From Clostridia bacterium (GTDB lineage: Bacteria > Bacillota > Clostridia > Christensenellales > Borkfalkiaceae): a stretch of 44,985 nucleotides of DNA. The DNA is taken from assembly GCA_029060985.1 (NCBI GenBank), contig JAIDSX010000028.1, positions 1-44,985 of the forward strand. Direction: 5' to 3'. Shown here in pieces: positions 36,669 through 44,985 of this stretch. Below the pieces are notes generated by a model that saw only the letters and a list, made by a program, of their open reading frames with translations, made no database searches and was not told the origin of the DNA. The stretch's first letter is position 1, and each line of letters starts with the position of its first letter. A program made the position numbers and the translations under genes.

Positions 36669-37754
36669 ATGGTCATAAAAAAATTAACTCTCCAAAATTT
36701 CAGAAATTACGAGAAGGAAACCTTTTTCTTTTCCGAAGGGCTAAACGTGCTTTCCGGCAAAAACGCGCAAGGCAAGACGAATTGTGCGGAGGCGGTTTTC
36801 TATCTTTGCACGGGCGCGCCGCTTAGAATCCGCCACGAAAAACAGCTTGTCCGCATGGGGGAGGAGAAGGCGTACCTTTCCGCGGAGACCGAGACGCGGT
36901 CGGGCACGGTCAAGCTCGAAGCGGAAATCTTCGAGAACGGGCGTTCCCTCTTCGTCAACGGAAACAAGGTCCGTAAATTCGTCGATTTTCTGGGACACAT
37001 GACGAGCGTGTTTTTCTCTCCGGGGGAATTGCGTTTAGTGCAGGACGGTCCCGACGAAAGGCGGAGATTTCTCAATTTATCCATTTCGCAGACCTCGCCC
37101 GCCTACGGCTCCGCGCTCCTGCGCTATTCCAAAATTCTCGATCAGAGGAACAACCTCTTAAAATCCAAGGACGTCGATACGATTTTATCCACGCTCCCCG
37201 TGTGGGACGAGCAGCTCTCCGTATACGCCGCACGCATTATAAGGGCGCGGCAGGAGTTTATTAAGGAGCTCTCTCCGCTTGCCGCCGAGGCGCACGCCTA
37301 TCTGACGGACGGGCTCGAAACGCTCTCCGTCGTCGCGGAGGGTAATTATCCCGAAACGGAAGAGGAAATCGCAAAAAAGCTCGTGCGGGAGATGGAAAAT
37401 TCCTACGAGCGGGATATCCGTCTCGGCTATACGACGGTAGGCCCGCACCGCGACGATCTCAAAATTTTAATCGACGGCGCGGACGCGCGCGGCTACGCCT
37501 CGCAGGGGCAGACGCGTACGGCGGCGCTCAGTTTGAAGCTCGCCGAGGCTAAGATTTTCGAAAAGCTGACGGGCGAGCCGCCCGTCCTCATTCTCGACGA
37601 CGTGATGAGCGAGCTCGACCTTCCCCGCAGAAAAAAACTCGTGGAGCGGACGCGCGGACTGCAATGTATTCTCACCTGCACGCACGCCGAGCGCGTTTTA
37701 TACGGCGAGGAGAGCACGAAAATCAAAATCCACGGGGGGAGGATCGTAAAATGA
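36669..37754 (+). CDS. recF: DNA replication/repair protein RecF
   Basis: LQNFRNYEKETFFFSEGLNVLSGKNAQGKTN; LILDDVMSELD. Confidence 0.97.
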   Translation: MVIKKLTLQNFRNYEKETFFFSEGLNVLSGKNAQGKTNCAEAVFYLCTGAPLRIRHEKQLVRMGEEKAYLSAETETRSGTVKLEAEIFENGRSLFVNGNKVRKFVDFLGHMTSVFFSPGELRLVQDGPDERRRFLNLSISQTSPAYGSALLRYSKILDQRNNLLKSKDVDTILSTLPVWDEQLSVYAARIIRARQEFIKELSPLAAEAHAYLTDGLETLSVVAEGNYPETEEEIAKKLVREMENSYERDIRLGYTTVGPHRDDLKILIDGADARGYASQGQTRTAALSLKLAEAKIFEKLTGEPPVLILDDVMSELDLPRRKKLVERTRGLQCILTCTHAERVLYGEESTKIKIHGGRIVK

Positions 37755-38581
37755 TACGCGCAGATTTACACCTTCACACCCTGTGTTCGGACGGAGCGTA
37801 CTCCCCCGAAGAGATCGCCCGCCGCGTCAAAGAAGCGGGCGTTTCGCTCTTTTCCGTGACCGACCACGACAATATGGAAGGGGTGGAGCGCGCCGGAAGA
37901 GCCGCAAAAAAAGAGGGGCTTTTATTCGTGCGCGGCATGGAAATTTCTGCCTATAACGATTTTGGAAAGGTGCACGTGCTCGGCTATTGCTGTGGGCAAA
38001 ATTCTGCCTACGAACGCTTTTTGAAGGAGCGGACGGAGGGCGCGTATCTGCGTGCGGACGACTCGCGCCAAAAGGCGAACGCCTATTTCGGAACAAATCT
38101 TACGATGGACGACGTGGAAGAATTTCACCTTCAAAAGAACGCGCCCCTTCACACCATGCACGTCGTAGGCGCGTTTGCAAAGGCGCTTCAAAGAGGAAAA
38201 ATCGAGCTCTACCGCTTCCTGTTCGCATACGGCAAACCCGCGTATTCGGGGCTGTGCCGTCCCACGCCCGAGGACGCGATAAAGATCATTCACGACATGG
38301 GCGGGAGGGCGGTACTCGCGCACCCCGCGCAGATCAACGCGAAGGGGAAAGCCCTTAAAGGTCTTTTGGACGAGCTTACGGCGGCGGGGCTTGACGGCAT
38401 AGAATGCTATCATACGACGCATACTGTCATAGAGTCGGCAAACTTTGCGGCGTATGCGAAGGAGAAAAAACTGCTGATAACCGGCGGCTCGGATTTTCAT
38501 TCGGACGGTACGGAGCGCGTTTTGGGCTTGCCCGAATTTTACGCTTCCGACGAGCTTTTACAGGCGTTCTCCCTTGCATAG
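37751..38581 (+). CDS. PHP-domain phosphoesterase
   Basis: ADLHLHTLCSDGAYSPEEI; VTDHDNMEG; GGSDFHSDG. Confidence 0.92.
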   Translation: MIRADLHLHTLCSDGAYSPEEIARRVKEAGVSLFSVTDHDNMEGVERAGRAAKKEGLLFVRGMEISAYNDFGKVHVLGYCCGQNSAYERFLKERTEGAYLRADDSRQKANAYFGTNLTMDDVEEFHLQKNAPLHTMHVVGAFAKALQRGKIELYRFLFAYGKPAYSGLCRPTPEDAIKIIHDMGGRAVLAHPAQINAKGKALKGLLDELTAAGLDGIECYHTTHTVIESANFAAYAKEKKLLITGGSDFHSDGTERVLGLPEFYASDELLQAFSLA

Positions 38582-38605
38582 CCCTCTGTCGGCGCGGGGT
38601 GGCGC

Positions 38606-39910
38606 ATGAGAAAACGGAGAAAAGTAATTTTGTCGCTCCTCTTTACGGGGAGCTTTTTCTTGTCCTGTCTTGCGCTCTGCGGCTTTACCTTGGGGAAGGT
38701 GAGAAGCGGGGTCGTCGTAAACGGGATCGAAGTCGGCGGCATGAGCGTAAGGGAAGCCGTGCGAAGGGTAAGGGAGAGCCTTGCCGAAAATCTTCTTCCT
38801 CTCACCGTCGTAACGCCTCAGGAGCGGGTCACAATCACATATCCCGAGCTCTCCTTCACGGACGACGCGGAGCTTATTTTACGGAGCGCGAAAAAGGGGG
38901 AGAGCGTTTCCGTTCGTCCCGTTCGGCAGTGGGCGGACGCGGAGAGCCGTATCCAGGAGCTGTGCGACAAAAACGCGCGGCTTGCAATCGACGCGGACGT
39001 ATCCTTTTCGCCGTCGGGCTTTACTTATCAAAAAGAGAAAGCGGGACTCGCGTGCGACTATAACGAAACGCTCGCCCGCGTATTTGACGCGCTTCAAAAC
39101 GACGGGCGGGAGGTCGAGCTCGTAACGTACGAGTATTCGCCCGCGCTCACGGAGGAAATCTTAAAGAAGAGAACGCAGATGCTCTCCTCGTACACGACGC
39201 GCTTCGAGGCGTCCAACGAGAGCAGGGTGCACAATATCCGTCTTGCGGCAAGTAAGATTTCGGGCGCGGTCGTTATGCCGCACACGGAATTTTCCTTCAA
39301 TAAACGCGTGGGCAAGCGCACTGCGGAGAACGGGTTTTTAGAGTCCGTCGTCATCTTCGACGGGGAGTTCGTCAAGGGCGTGGGCGGCGGCGTATGCCAG
39401 CTGAGCACGACTCTCTTCAACGCCGCGCTCCGCGCGGGAATGCGTGTGACCGAAAGCAGGAATCATTCGCTCTCCGTCTCCTACGTGCCGCCTTCTCTCG
39501 ACGCGATGGTCTCCGAATACAGCGATCTGAAATTCGTAAATCCCTTCGATACGCCCGTCTATCTGAACGCGATCGTAAGAGGTGGGAGTGTGACGGTGGA
39601 GTGCTTCGGACTTCCCGACGGCTATCGTTATAAAACGGAGAGCGTCGTTTTATACCGCCTTGCTCCGCCTCCCGCCGAGATCGTGGAGGGGGAGGAGGAA
39701 AAGGTTTTGCGCGCCGAAAAGGAGGGGATCGCAAGCGAGAGCTATTTGCTGAAATACGATAAGAACGGAAGGCTCTTGAAAAGGGAGCTTTTGCGCCGCG
39801 ATAATTACGCCGTCGTCCGCGGCAAATATCAAATCGTTCCGCCCAAAGAGGAGGAGACCCCGAGCGAGCCTGCTCCGCCCGAAACCGAATTGCCCGAAAC
39901 CGTGCAGTAA
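38606..39910 (+). CDS. VanW family protein
   Basis: PHTEFSFNKRVGKRTAENGF; GGGVCQLSTTLFNAALRAGM; NHSLSVSYVPPSLDAMV. Confidence 0.92.
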   Translation: MRKRRKVILSLLFTGSFFLSCLALCGFTLGKVRSGVVVNGIEVGGMSVREAVRRVRESLAENLLPLTVVTPQERVTITYPELSFTDDAELILRSAKKGESVSVRPVRQWADAESRIQELCDKNARLAIDADVSFSPSGFTYQKEKAGLACDYNETLARVFDALQNDGREVELVTYEYSPALTEEILKKRTQMLSSYTTRFEASNESRVHNIRLAASKISGAVVMPHTEFSFNKRVGKRTAENGFLESVVIFDGEFVKGVGGGVCQLSTTLFNAALRAGMRVTESRNHSLSVSYVPPSLDAMVSEYSDLKFVNPFDTPVYLNAIVRGGSVTVECFGLPDGYRYKTESVVLYRLAPPPAEIVEGEEEKVLRAEKEGIASESYLLKYDKNGRLLKRELLRRDNYAVVRGKYQIVPPKEEETPSEPAPPETELPETVQ

Positions 39911-39945
39911 ATAAAAAAATTTTTTCAAAACCGCCGTAAAATAAG

Positions 39946-39974
39946 TTGATTTTTTGGCGGGTATCCTTTATAAT
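39946..39974 (+). promoter_or_regulatory. rplS promoter
   Basis: TTGATT, 17-nt spacer, TATAAT. Confidence 0.75.
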
Positions 39975-39980
39975 AATGCA

Positions 39981-40054
39981 GTGACTTCGGGCGTTCCTCT
40001 GCCGTGGCTTGTGCCGATACGGGAATGAACGTACTGTTATGGGAGGTAAAGTCA
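39981..40054 (+). promoter_or_regulatory. Candidate rplS (L19) mRNA leader
   Basis: Closing stem TGACTT (39982-39987)/AAGTCA (40049-40054), internal CGTTC/GAACG and CCGT/ACGG stems, directly before rplS ATG. Confidence 0.6.
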
Positions 40055-40055
40055 G

Positions 40056-40397
40056 ATGGGACTCATTGAGGCAATCGAAGCCGAAAACATGAAGGAGAAC
40101 GTTCCTCAGTTCAACGTGGGCGACACCGTTAAGGTCGGCTACCGTATCATCGAGGGCGGCAAGGAAAGAGTTCAGAATTTCGAAGGCGTCGTGATCGCAA
40201 AGAAGAACGGCGGCGTCAGAGAAACGTTCACGGTACGCAGACTTTCGTTCGGTATCGGCGTGGAACGCTGTTTCCCCCTTCATTCCCCGAAAGTAGCTTA
40301 CATCACCGTCGTTAGAGCGGGTAAGGTACGCAGAGCAAAGCTCTATTATCTGAGAGGGCTTACGGGAAAAGCGGCAAAGATCAAAGAAAAGAAATAA
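40056..40397 (+). CDS. rplS: 50S ribosomal protein L19
   Basis: [59 protein letters not shown]. Confidence 0.98.
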   Translation: MGLIEAIEAENMKENVPQFNVGDTVKVGYRIIEGGKERVQNFEGVVIAKKNGGVRETFTVRRLSFGIGVERCFPLHSPKVAYITVVRAGKVRRAKLYYLRGLTGKAAKIKEKK

Positions 40398-40406
40398 GAA
40401 GGAACA

Positions 40407-40440
40407 CGGCTTGCCAAATCGGCAAGCCGTGTTTTTATTT
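40407..40440 (+). terminator. rplS terminator
   Basis: ACGGCTTGCC-AAATC-GGCAAGCCGT then GTTTTTATTTTTT. Confidence 0.85.
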
Positions 40441-40454
40441 TTTGAAGTTTGGAT

Positions 40455-40555
40455 AAGCGGCGCATTTCTGTGTCGCGCTGTGGCAACCCTCCGTCATTTA
40501 CGATTTAGTAAACTTCGTCGGGTTTTCCTCGCGCTCCTTGAACTGCTTGCTTCTG
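40455..40555 (+). repeat. Dispersed structured intergenic repeat, copy B
   Basis: Same layout as 21135-21236; stems AACCC/GGGTT, CG/CG, TTTAC/GTAAA. Confidence 0.65.
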
Positions 40556-40701
40556 CAAACTTCAATTCGTTTTTGCAATATAGGCAGAGAATTATGTAAA
40601 AAATTTTTATAAAAAAGCCGATTTCCTGTTTACAATTTGAATATTATCGGTTAGAATAAGAAATGGTGCGTTATACATTATAATAAGGAAAAAAGAAAGC
40701 T

Positions 40702-42801
40702 ATGAAAAACTTCCTTCAAAAATTCAGAAAATTTGTAGGATTCCCGTTCGTGTTTCTCCTCGTGATGATCCTCTTTCTGGGGGTGACGCTGGGAACGGCG
40801 GGCTCTACCGCCACGACGGGGGACTCCTTTGAACTGCAATACACTACCGATAAGAACTGGTCGTGGGTCGTATTTAAGGTCACCGCGCCCATGACGGAGG
40901 ACGAAGAGGGAGAAAAAAAGGAAGTGCCCGTTCGTCTTCACGACGTGTACCTCAACGTCGGCACGATCTATTCCGAGGACCAATCGGCGATCATGGAATT
41001 GCAATGGGGCACTGCTTCGACTGAGGCGGACGGTCATTGGTGGACGCTGAGCAAAATGAAAAAGGCGGTGCTCTACGGGGGAACGCCCCAGGGCGCGCTC
41101 GAAGATTCGCTCACGGACGCGGCAGCGGCGGGGAACAATGATTACAACTATGTTTACAACGCTTCGTACCGTTGGATCGCGCCCTTCGGCGTGGACGGGC
41201 TCGAAGAGACCTCCACGTACCGCACGCTCAATTCGTCGCCGAGCTACTTTAAGCTCGTGCTTCCCAAGGTCGGCAGTAAATATCAAAACGTCAACGTTCT
41301 CGTAAACGAAATCGTGTTTATCGGCGAAGTGTACGAGGGCAACAAGGGTACGGGGGAATACGTCGTTCTTCCCGTCGAAATCGATTCGCGCACCTTTGTG
41401 CCCGCCGAGGGCAAGGCAGAGGGAGACGCACTTGCGGGAGCGCTCATCGATAGGCAGGAGATGCCCTCGTTTTCCGAGTCTACCTTCCACCGCTACGCGG
41501 ACGAGGAAGTGAAGATGCTCATGACCCTTTCGGAAATGAAGATGGGCAACCGTTACGTGCAGGATGATCATTACCACGGCGATACGACCTATAACTCCTT
41601 GGGACTCAACCTTACCTATCTCGGAACGCTCATCTTCGGCATGAGTCCCTTCGGCGTGCGCTTCTTCAACGTGCTCGCTTCGTTCGGGATCTTAGCCGTG
41701 GGATTCTTCCTCGTAAGGAGCTTGTTCAAGAGCGATAAGGCGGGACTGCTGTTTGCATTCATATACGCGCTTTCGGGGGTTGCGATGAGCCTTGCGCACC
41801 TCGCTTCGCCCATTATGCTCGGCGTGTTCTTCCTGCTTGCTTCGCTCTATGCGTGCCACCACTACTATGCAAAAGGCATGAAAAAGTCCTCTGCATTGGA
41901 TACGCTTCCGCTCCTTTTTGCGGGTATTGCGGGTGCGCTTGCAATTCTCGTGAACGGCGCATTCGTCATTCCCGTAGCGGGCGTTGCGGCGCTCTTCGTT
42001 GTCGGCGTTATCAAACAGTACAAAAAGAACCGCGCTCGTTTAGACGAGGCGATCGCCTTTGCGGAAGAGGAAAAGGCGCAGGGCATTCCCGCCGTCTCCG
42101 AGGACGGAACGGAGAGCGAGGGAAACAGGAAGGTCAGAACTGCGCTCAATAAATACCGCTACGATACGACGGCGGCAATCAGCGTGTTTGCTTGCAGTTT
42201 GATTCTCGGCGTTTTCGTACTGTCCATTCTGTTGGCGTTGCCCGTTTCGTTCGCTACCATTAAGATATACGACGGAACGTTTTCCGGCACAAGCCCCAAC
42301 GTGTTCAAGGTTGCCTTCCGTCTGTTTGCGGCAGGGTTTGCAAGCGACGGCATTTGCGGTTGGAATTATATCTATCCTATCTTTACGGGCACGGGCGAGC
42401 GCTACGCCGTAACCTTAGGCATTATGAACTTTGCGGCGACCCTTTTGGGACTTATCGGTCTCATGTTTGCAATCTACCGTATCGTAACGCTTGTCAAGAA
42501 TAAGGCTGCGATCGGAGAGTATGCAAGTGTTATTATCCCGCTTGCAGGGCTCGTGTTGAGTTTGGTTACGGGCGCGTTTGCGGGCGGCGCGATTGCGTTC
42601 GTGCTGCTTGCAAATCTGTTTGCGTTTATGCTCGTTTCGGGCGGCGACGAGCTGTTTGCAAAAGAGGGAGCTAAACAGGCGAAGGCGGCGTTCATTATAA
42701 AGACCGTATCGCTCGCGCTCCTCGCCCTGTGCTTTGCGCTTACGGCGGTGTTCACGTTCTCCATTCCTCTGCCCGCGTCGTTCATGGCGAAGATATTTTA
42801 A
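40702..42801 (+). CDS. Large multi-pass membrane protein, possible GT-C/PMT-like glycosyltransferase
   Basis: Extracytoplasmic N-terminal region, then DDHYHGDTTYNSLGLNLTYLGTLIFGMSPFGVRFFNVLASFGILAVGFFLVRSLF, and many TMs. Confidence 0.6.
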   Translation: MKNFLQKFRKFVGFPFVFLLVMILFLGVTLGTAGSTATTGDSFELQYTTDKNWSWVVFKVTAPMTEDEEGEKKEVPVRLHDVYLNVGTIYSEDQSAIMELQWGTASTEADGHWWTLSKMKKAVLYGGTPQGALEDSLTDAAAAGNNDYNYVYNASYRWIAPFGVDGLEETSTYRTLNSSPSYFKLVLPKVGSKYQNVNVLVNEIVFIGEVYEGNKGTGEYVVLPVEIDSRTFVPAEGKAEGDALAGALIDRQEMPSFSESTFHRYADEEVKMLMTLSEMKMGNRYVQDDHYHGDTTYNSLGLNLTYLGTLIFGMSPFGVRFFNVLASFGILAVGFFLVRSLFKSDKAGLLFAFIYALSGVAMSLAHLASPIMLGVFFLLASLYACHHYYAKGMKKSSALDTLPLLFAGIAGALAILVNGAFVIPVAGVAALFVVGVIKQYKKNRARLDEAIAFAEEEKAQGIPAVSEDGTESEGNRKVRTALNKYRYDTTAAISVFACSLILGVFVLSILLALPVSFATIKIYDGTFSGTSPNVFKVAFRLFAAGFASDGICGWNYIYPIFTGTGERYAVTLGIMNFAATLLGLIGLMFAIYRIVTLVKNKAAIGEYASVIIPLAGLVLSLVTGAFAGGAIAFVLLANLFAFMLVSGGDELFAKEGAKQAKAAFIIKTVSLALLALCFALTAVFTFSIPLPASFMAKIF

Positions 42802-42822
42802 CGGTTTACGATAGGGAAAATT

Positions 42823-44346
42823 ATGATTGCGAAAATTATCTGCTATGCGTTGAACGGGCTTGACGGGATTCCCGTGGAAGTGGAGACGGACGTAAACAAG
42901 GGCGTGCCCTCCTACGAAATGGTGGGGCTTCCCGATACCGCCGTGAAGGAGAGCAAGGAGCGCGTGCGCTCCGCGCTCAAAAACAGCGGACTTCTGTTCC
43001 CCATGAATAAAATCACGATCAACTTTGCGCCTGCCGACTTGAAGAAGGAGGGCGCGTCGTTCGACCTTGCGATCGCAATCAGTCTGTTGAAGGCGAGCGA
43101 ACAGCTCGTGGGGGCGGACGTTAAGGACACGGTGTTCCTGGGCGAGCTCTCCCTGAACGGAGACCTTCGTCCCGTGAACGGACTACTGCCCATTCTCATT
43201 TCGGCAAAGGGACACGGGTTTACGAAGTTCATCGTTCCCGTCGGCAACGCGCGGGAAGCGAGCTTCTTGGGCGGCGCTCAGATTATTCCCGCGTGCAGTC
43301 TTACGGAAGTTATAAACCACCTCACGGGCTTAAAACCCATTCCGCCCTTGGAGACGACTCAGTTCGTCGCAGGCGCGAAGGGGAACGGCTCTGCCGATTT
43401 GAAATTCGTCAAAGGTCAGCCCATGGCGCGGCGGGCGCTTGAAATCGCCGTTGCGGGCGGGCACAATCTTCTGTTGGCGGGTCCTCCCGGCACGGGGAAA
43501 ACGATGCTTGCGCGGTGTCTTCCCACCGTTATGCCCGACCTCTCTTTTGAAGAGGCGCTTGAAATTACGAAAATACATTCCGTTGCGGGAACGCTCGGAG
43601 AGGAGGGGATCGTAACAGTTCGTCCCTTCCGCACCCCGCACCACACGGCGACGACCGTTTCCATGTGCGGCGGCGGCAACCGCGTCGTGCACCCCGGTGA
43701 AATATCGCTTGCGCACGGCGGCGTGCTCTTTTTGGACGAACTGCCCGAATACAAGCGCTCCACCCTCGAAGCGTTGCGCCAGCCCCTCGAAGACGGCAAG
43801 ATCACCGTCTCCCGCGCGGGCGGCTCTTATACATATCCCTCACGCTTTATGCTCTGTGCGAGTATGAACCCGTGCCCCTGCGGCAATTACGGCTCGGCGA
43901 ATCAGACGTGCACCTGCACGCCCGCGGAAATCAGAAACTACCGCAAGAAGATTTCGGGACCGCTTCTTGACAGAATCGATCTGCAAGTCGAAGTGGACAA
44001 CGTGAGCTACGACGAGCTGACCTCGACGCAGCGCGCCGAAAGCTCTTCGGAGGTAAAGAAGCGCGTGGACGAGGCGCGCAAGATCCAGCGCGAGCGCTTC
44101 GGTAATTACGGGATCGTGACGAATGCGGAAATGGGAGAGCGGGAAATCGCGATCTTCTGCGGGCTCTCCAAAGAGGGCGACGAGATATTGAGAGAGGCGT
44201 TTGACAAAATGCACCTCTCCGCCCGTGCAAGAGCTCGGATCGTGAAGGTGGCGCGTACGATCGCAGACCTCGATTTCAGCGAAGCCATTCTTGCAAAACA
44301 CGTTTACGAAGCCGCGTCTTACAGGCTCAACGATAAATTAAACTGA
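42823..44346 (+). CDS. comM: YifB/ComM family Mg chelatase-like AAA ATPase
   Basis: VEVETDVNKGVPSYEMVGLPDTAVKESKERVRSAL; GPPGTGKTMLARCLPTVMP; CPCGNYG. Confidence 0.95.
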   Translation: MIAKIICYALNGLDGIPVEVETDVNKGVPSYEMVGLPDTAVKESKERVRSALKNSGLLFPMNKITINFAPADLKKEGASFDLAIAISLLKASEQLVGADVKDTVFLGELSLNGDLRPVNGLLPILISAKGHGFTKFIVPVGNAREASFLGGAQIIPACSLTEVINHLTGLKPIPPLETTQFVAGAKGNGSADLKFVKGQPMARRALEIAVAGGHNLLLAGPPGTGKTMLARCLPTVMPDLSFEEALEITKIHSVAGTLGEEGIVTVRPFRTPHHTATTVSMCGGGNRVVHPGEISLAHGGVLFLDELPEYKRSTLEALRQPLEDGKITVSRAGGSYTYPSRFMLCASMNPCPCGNYGSANQTCTCTPAEIRNYRKKISGPLLDRIDLQVEVDNVSYDELTSTQRAESSSEVKKRVDEARKIQRERFGNYGIVTNAEMGEREIAIFCGLSKEGDEILREAFDKMHLSARARARIVKVARTIADLDFSEAILAKHVYEAASYRLNDKLN

Positions 44347-44347
44347 C

Positions 44348-44985
44348 ATGAAGTATACCGAAGAAGAAAGGGCGATCGTCTATTTGAATTTCTGTACGCA
44401 GTACGATTACCGCGAAAAGGTGTCGCTTCTCAGAAAAATTCTGAAAGACGGAGCGGCCGAATTGGAAATACAGAAAGAAGAAACGGATAAACTCTTTGCG
44501 GAGCTTGACAGGAAGAATTATTTTGCGGTGACGCTTGCTTCTTCCGATTATCCCGAAGCGTTGAAGACGATAGACGAGCCGCCTCTCGCGCTCCTTTGCG
44601 CAGGGAACAGAGAGCTTCTTTCGGGGCGCAAGTTCTGCATCGTCGGCTCGCGCAAAACGCCGAGCTGGGCGGAAGGAGTGACGAAGCGCATTTCAGAGGA
44701 ACTCAGCGAAAACTTTGTAATCGTTACGGGACTTGCGGAGGGCGGCGACAGAGCCGCGATCGACGGCGCGTTAAAGAGCGGAAACCTCATCAGCGTGCTT
44801 CCCTGCGGCTTGGACGAATGCTATCCCTCCGCGCACTTTTCCCTCAAAGAAAAAATCAGGGGAAGCGGACTTCTAATAAGCGAATACCCCTTAAAGGAAA
44901 AGGTGCGCCAATACTCCTTTCACGAAAGAAACCGCATTCTTGCAGGGCTCAGCGAAGGGGTCTTGGTCGTCTCTGCGGGGGAGAA
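44348..44985 (+). CDS. dprA: DNA processing protein DprA/Smf (truncated by window end)
   Basis: FCIVGSRKTPSWAEGV; VTGLAEGGDRAAIDGAL; PCGLDECYPSAH; SEYPL; FHERNRILAGLSEGVLVVSAGE. Confidence 0.93.
   Translation, partial: MKYTEEERAIVYLNFCTQYDYREKVSLLRKILKDGAAELEIQKEETDKLFAELDRKNYFAVTLASSDYPEALKTIDEPPLALLCAGNRELLSGRKFCIVGSRKTPSWAEGVTKRISEELSENFVIVTGLAEGGDRAAIDGALKSGNLISVLPCGLDECYPSAHFSLKEKIRGSGLLISEYPLKEKVRQYSFHERNRILAGLSEGVLVVSAGE

Noticed and set aside
39417-40283. 288-aa minus-strand ORF spanning the VanW 3' end and rplS
   Set aside because: Overlaps two well-supported genes plus the rplS promoter/leader; Arg-rich shadow translation.

Overview
The window is a bacterial, Firmicutes/Clostridia-like chromosomal segment; the taxonomic label is inferred from gene content and order only. 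Positions ~1-6576 are an AT-richer mobile element that looks like an integrative mobilizable element (IME). It carries a serine recombinase, a DUF6291-like protein, a MobP/MobL-type relaxase, a TnpV-like protein, small ORFs and a tyrosine integrase, and it abuts the 3' end of a tRNA-Gln(CUG). From the tRNA onward the DNA is mostly core: a complete V-type ATPase operon (H-I-K-E-C-F-A-B-D), lon-engB, rpsB-tsf, an APH-family kinase, pyrH-frr-uppS-cdsA-dxr-rseP, tRNA-Ala(GGC), a lipoprotein, a ZIP transporter, thiT under a TPP riboswitch, yfbR, mnmG-dnaA divergent from recF, a PHP phosphoesterase, VanW, rplS, a large membrane protein, comM/yifB and a truncated dprA. The strongest unexplained signals are: (1) a ~380-nt ORF-free, multi-hairpin transcribed region in the IME, running from a near-consensus promoter to an intrinsic terminator just upstream of the mobilization genes; (2) a ~100-bp intergenic repeat with two diverged copies 19 kb apart whose stems covary; (3) a ~130-bp fold-back element bounded by 13-bp direct repeats between the TPP riboswitch terminator and thiT; (4) a hairpin cluster upstream of the relaxase that may be oriT; (5) overlapping face-to-face -10 elements between dnaA and recF. 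No searches or folding programs were run; all structures were paired by eye.
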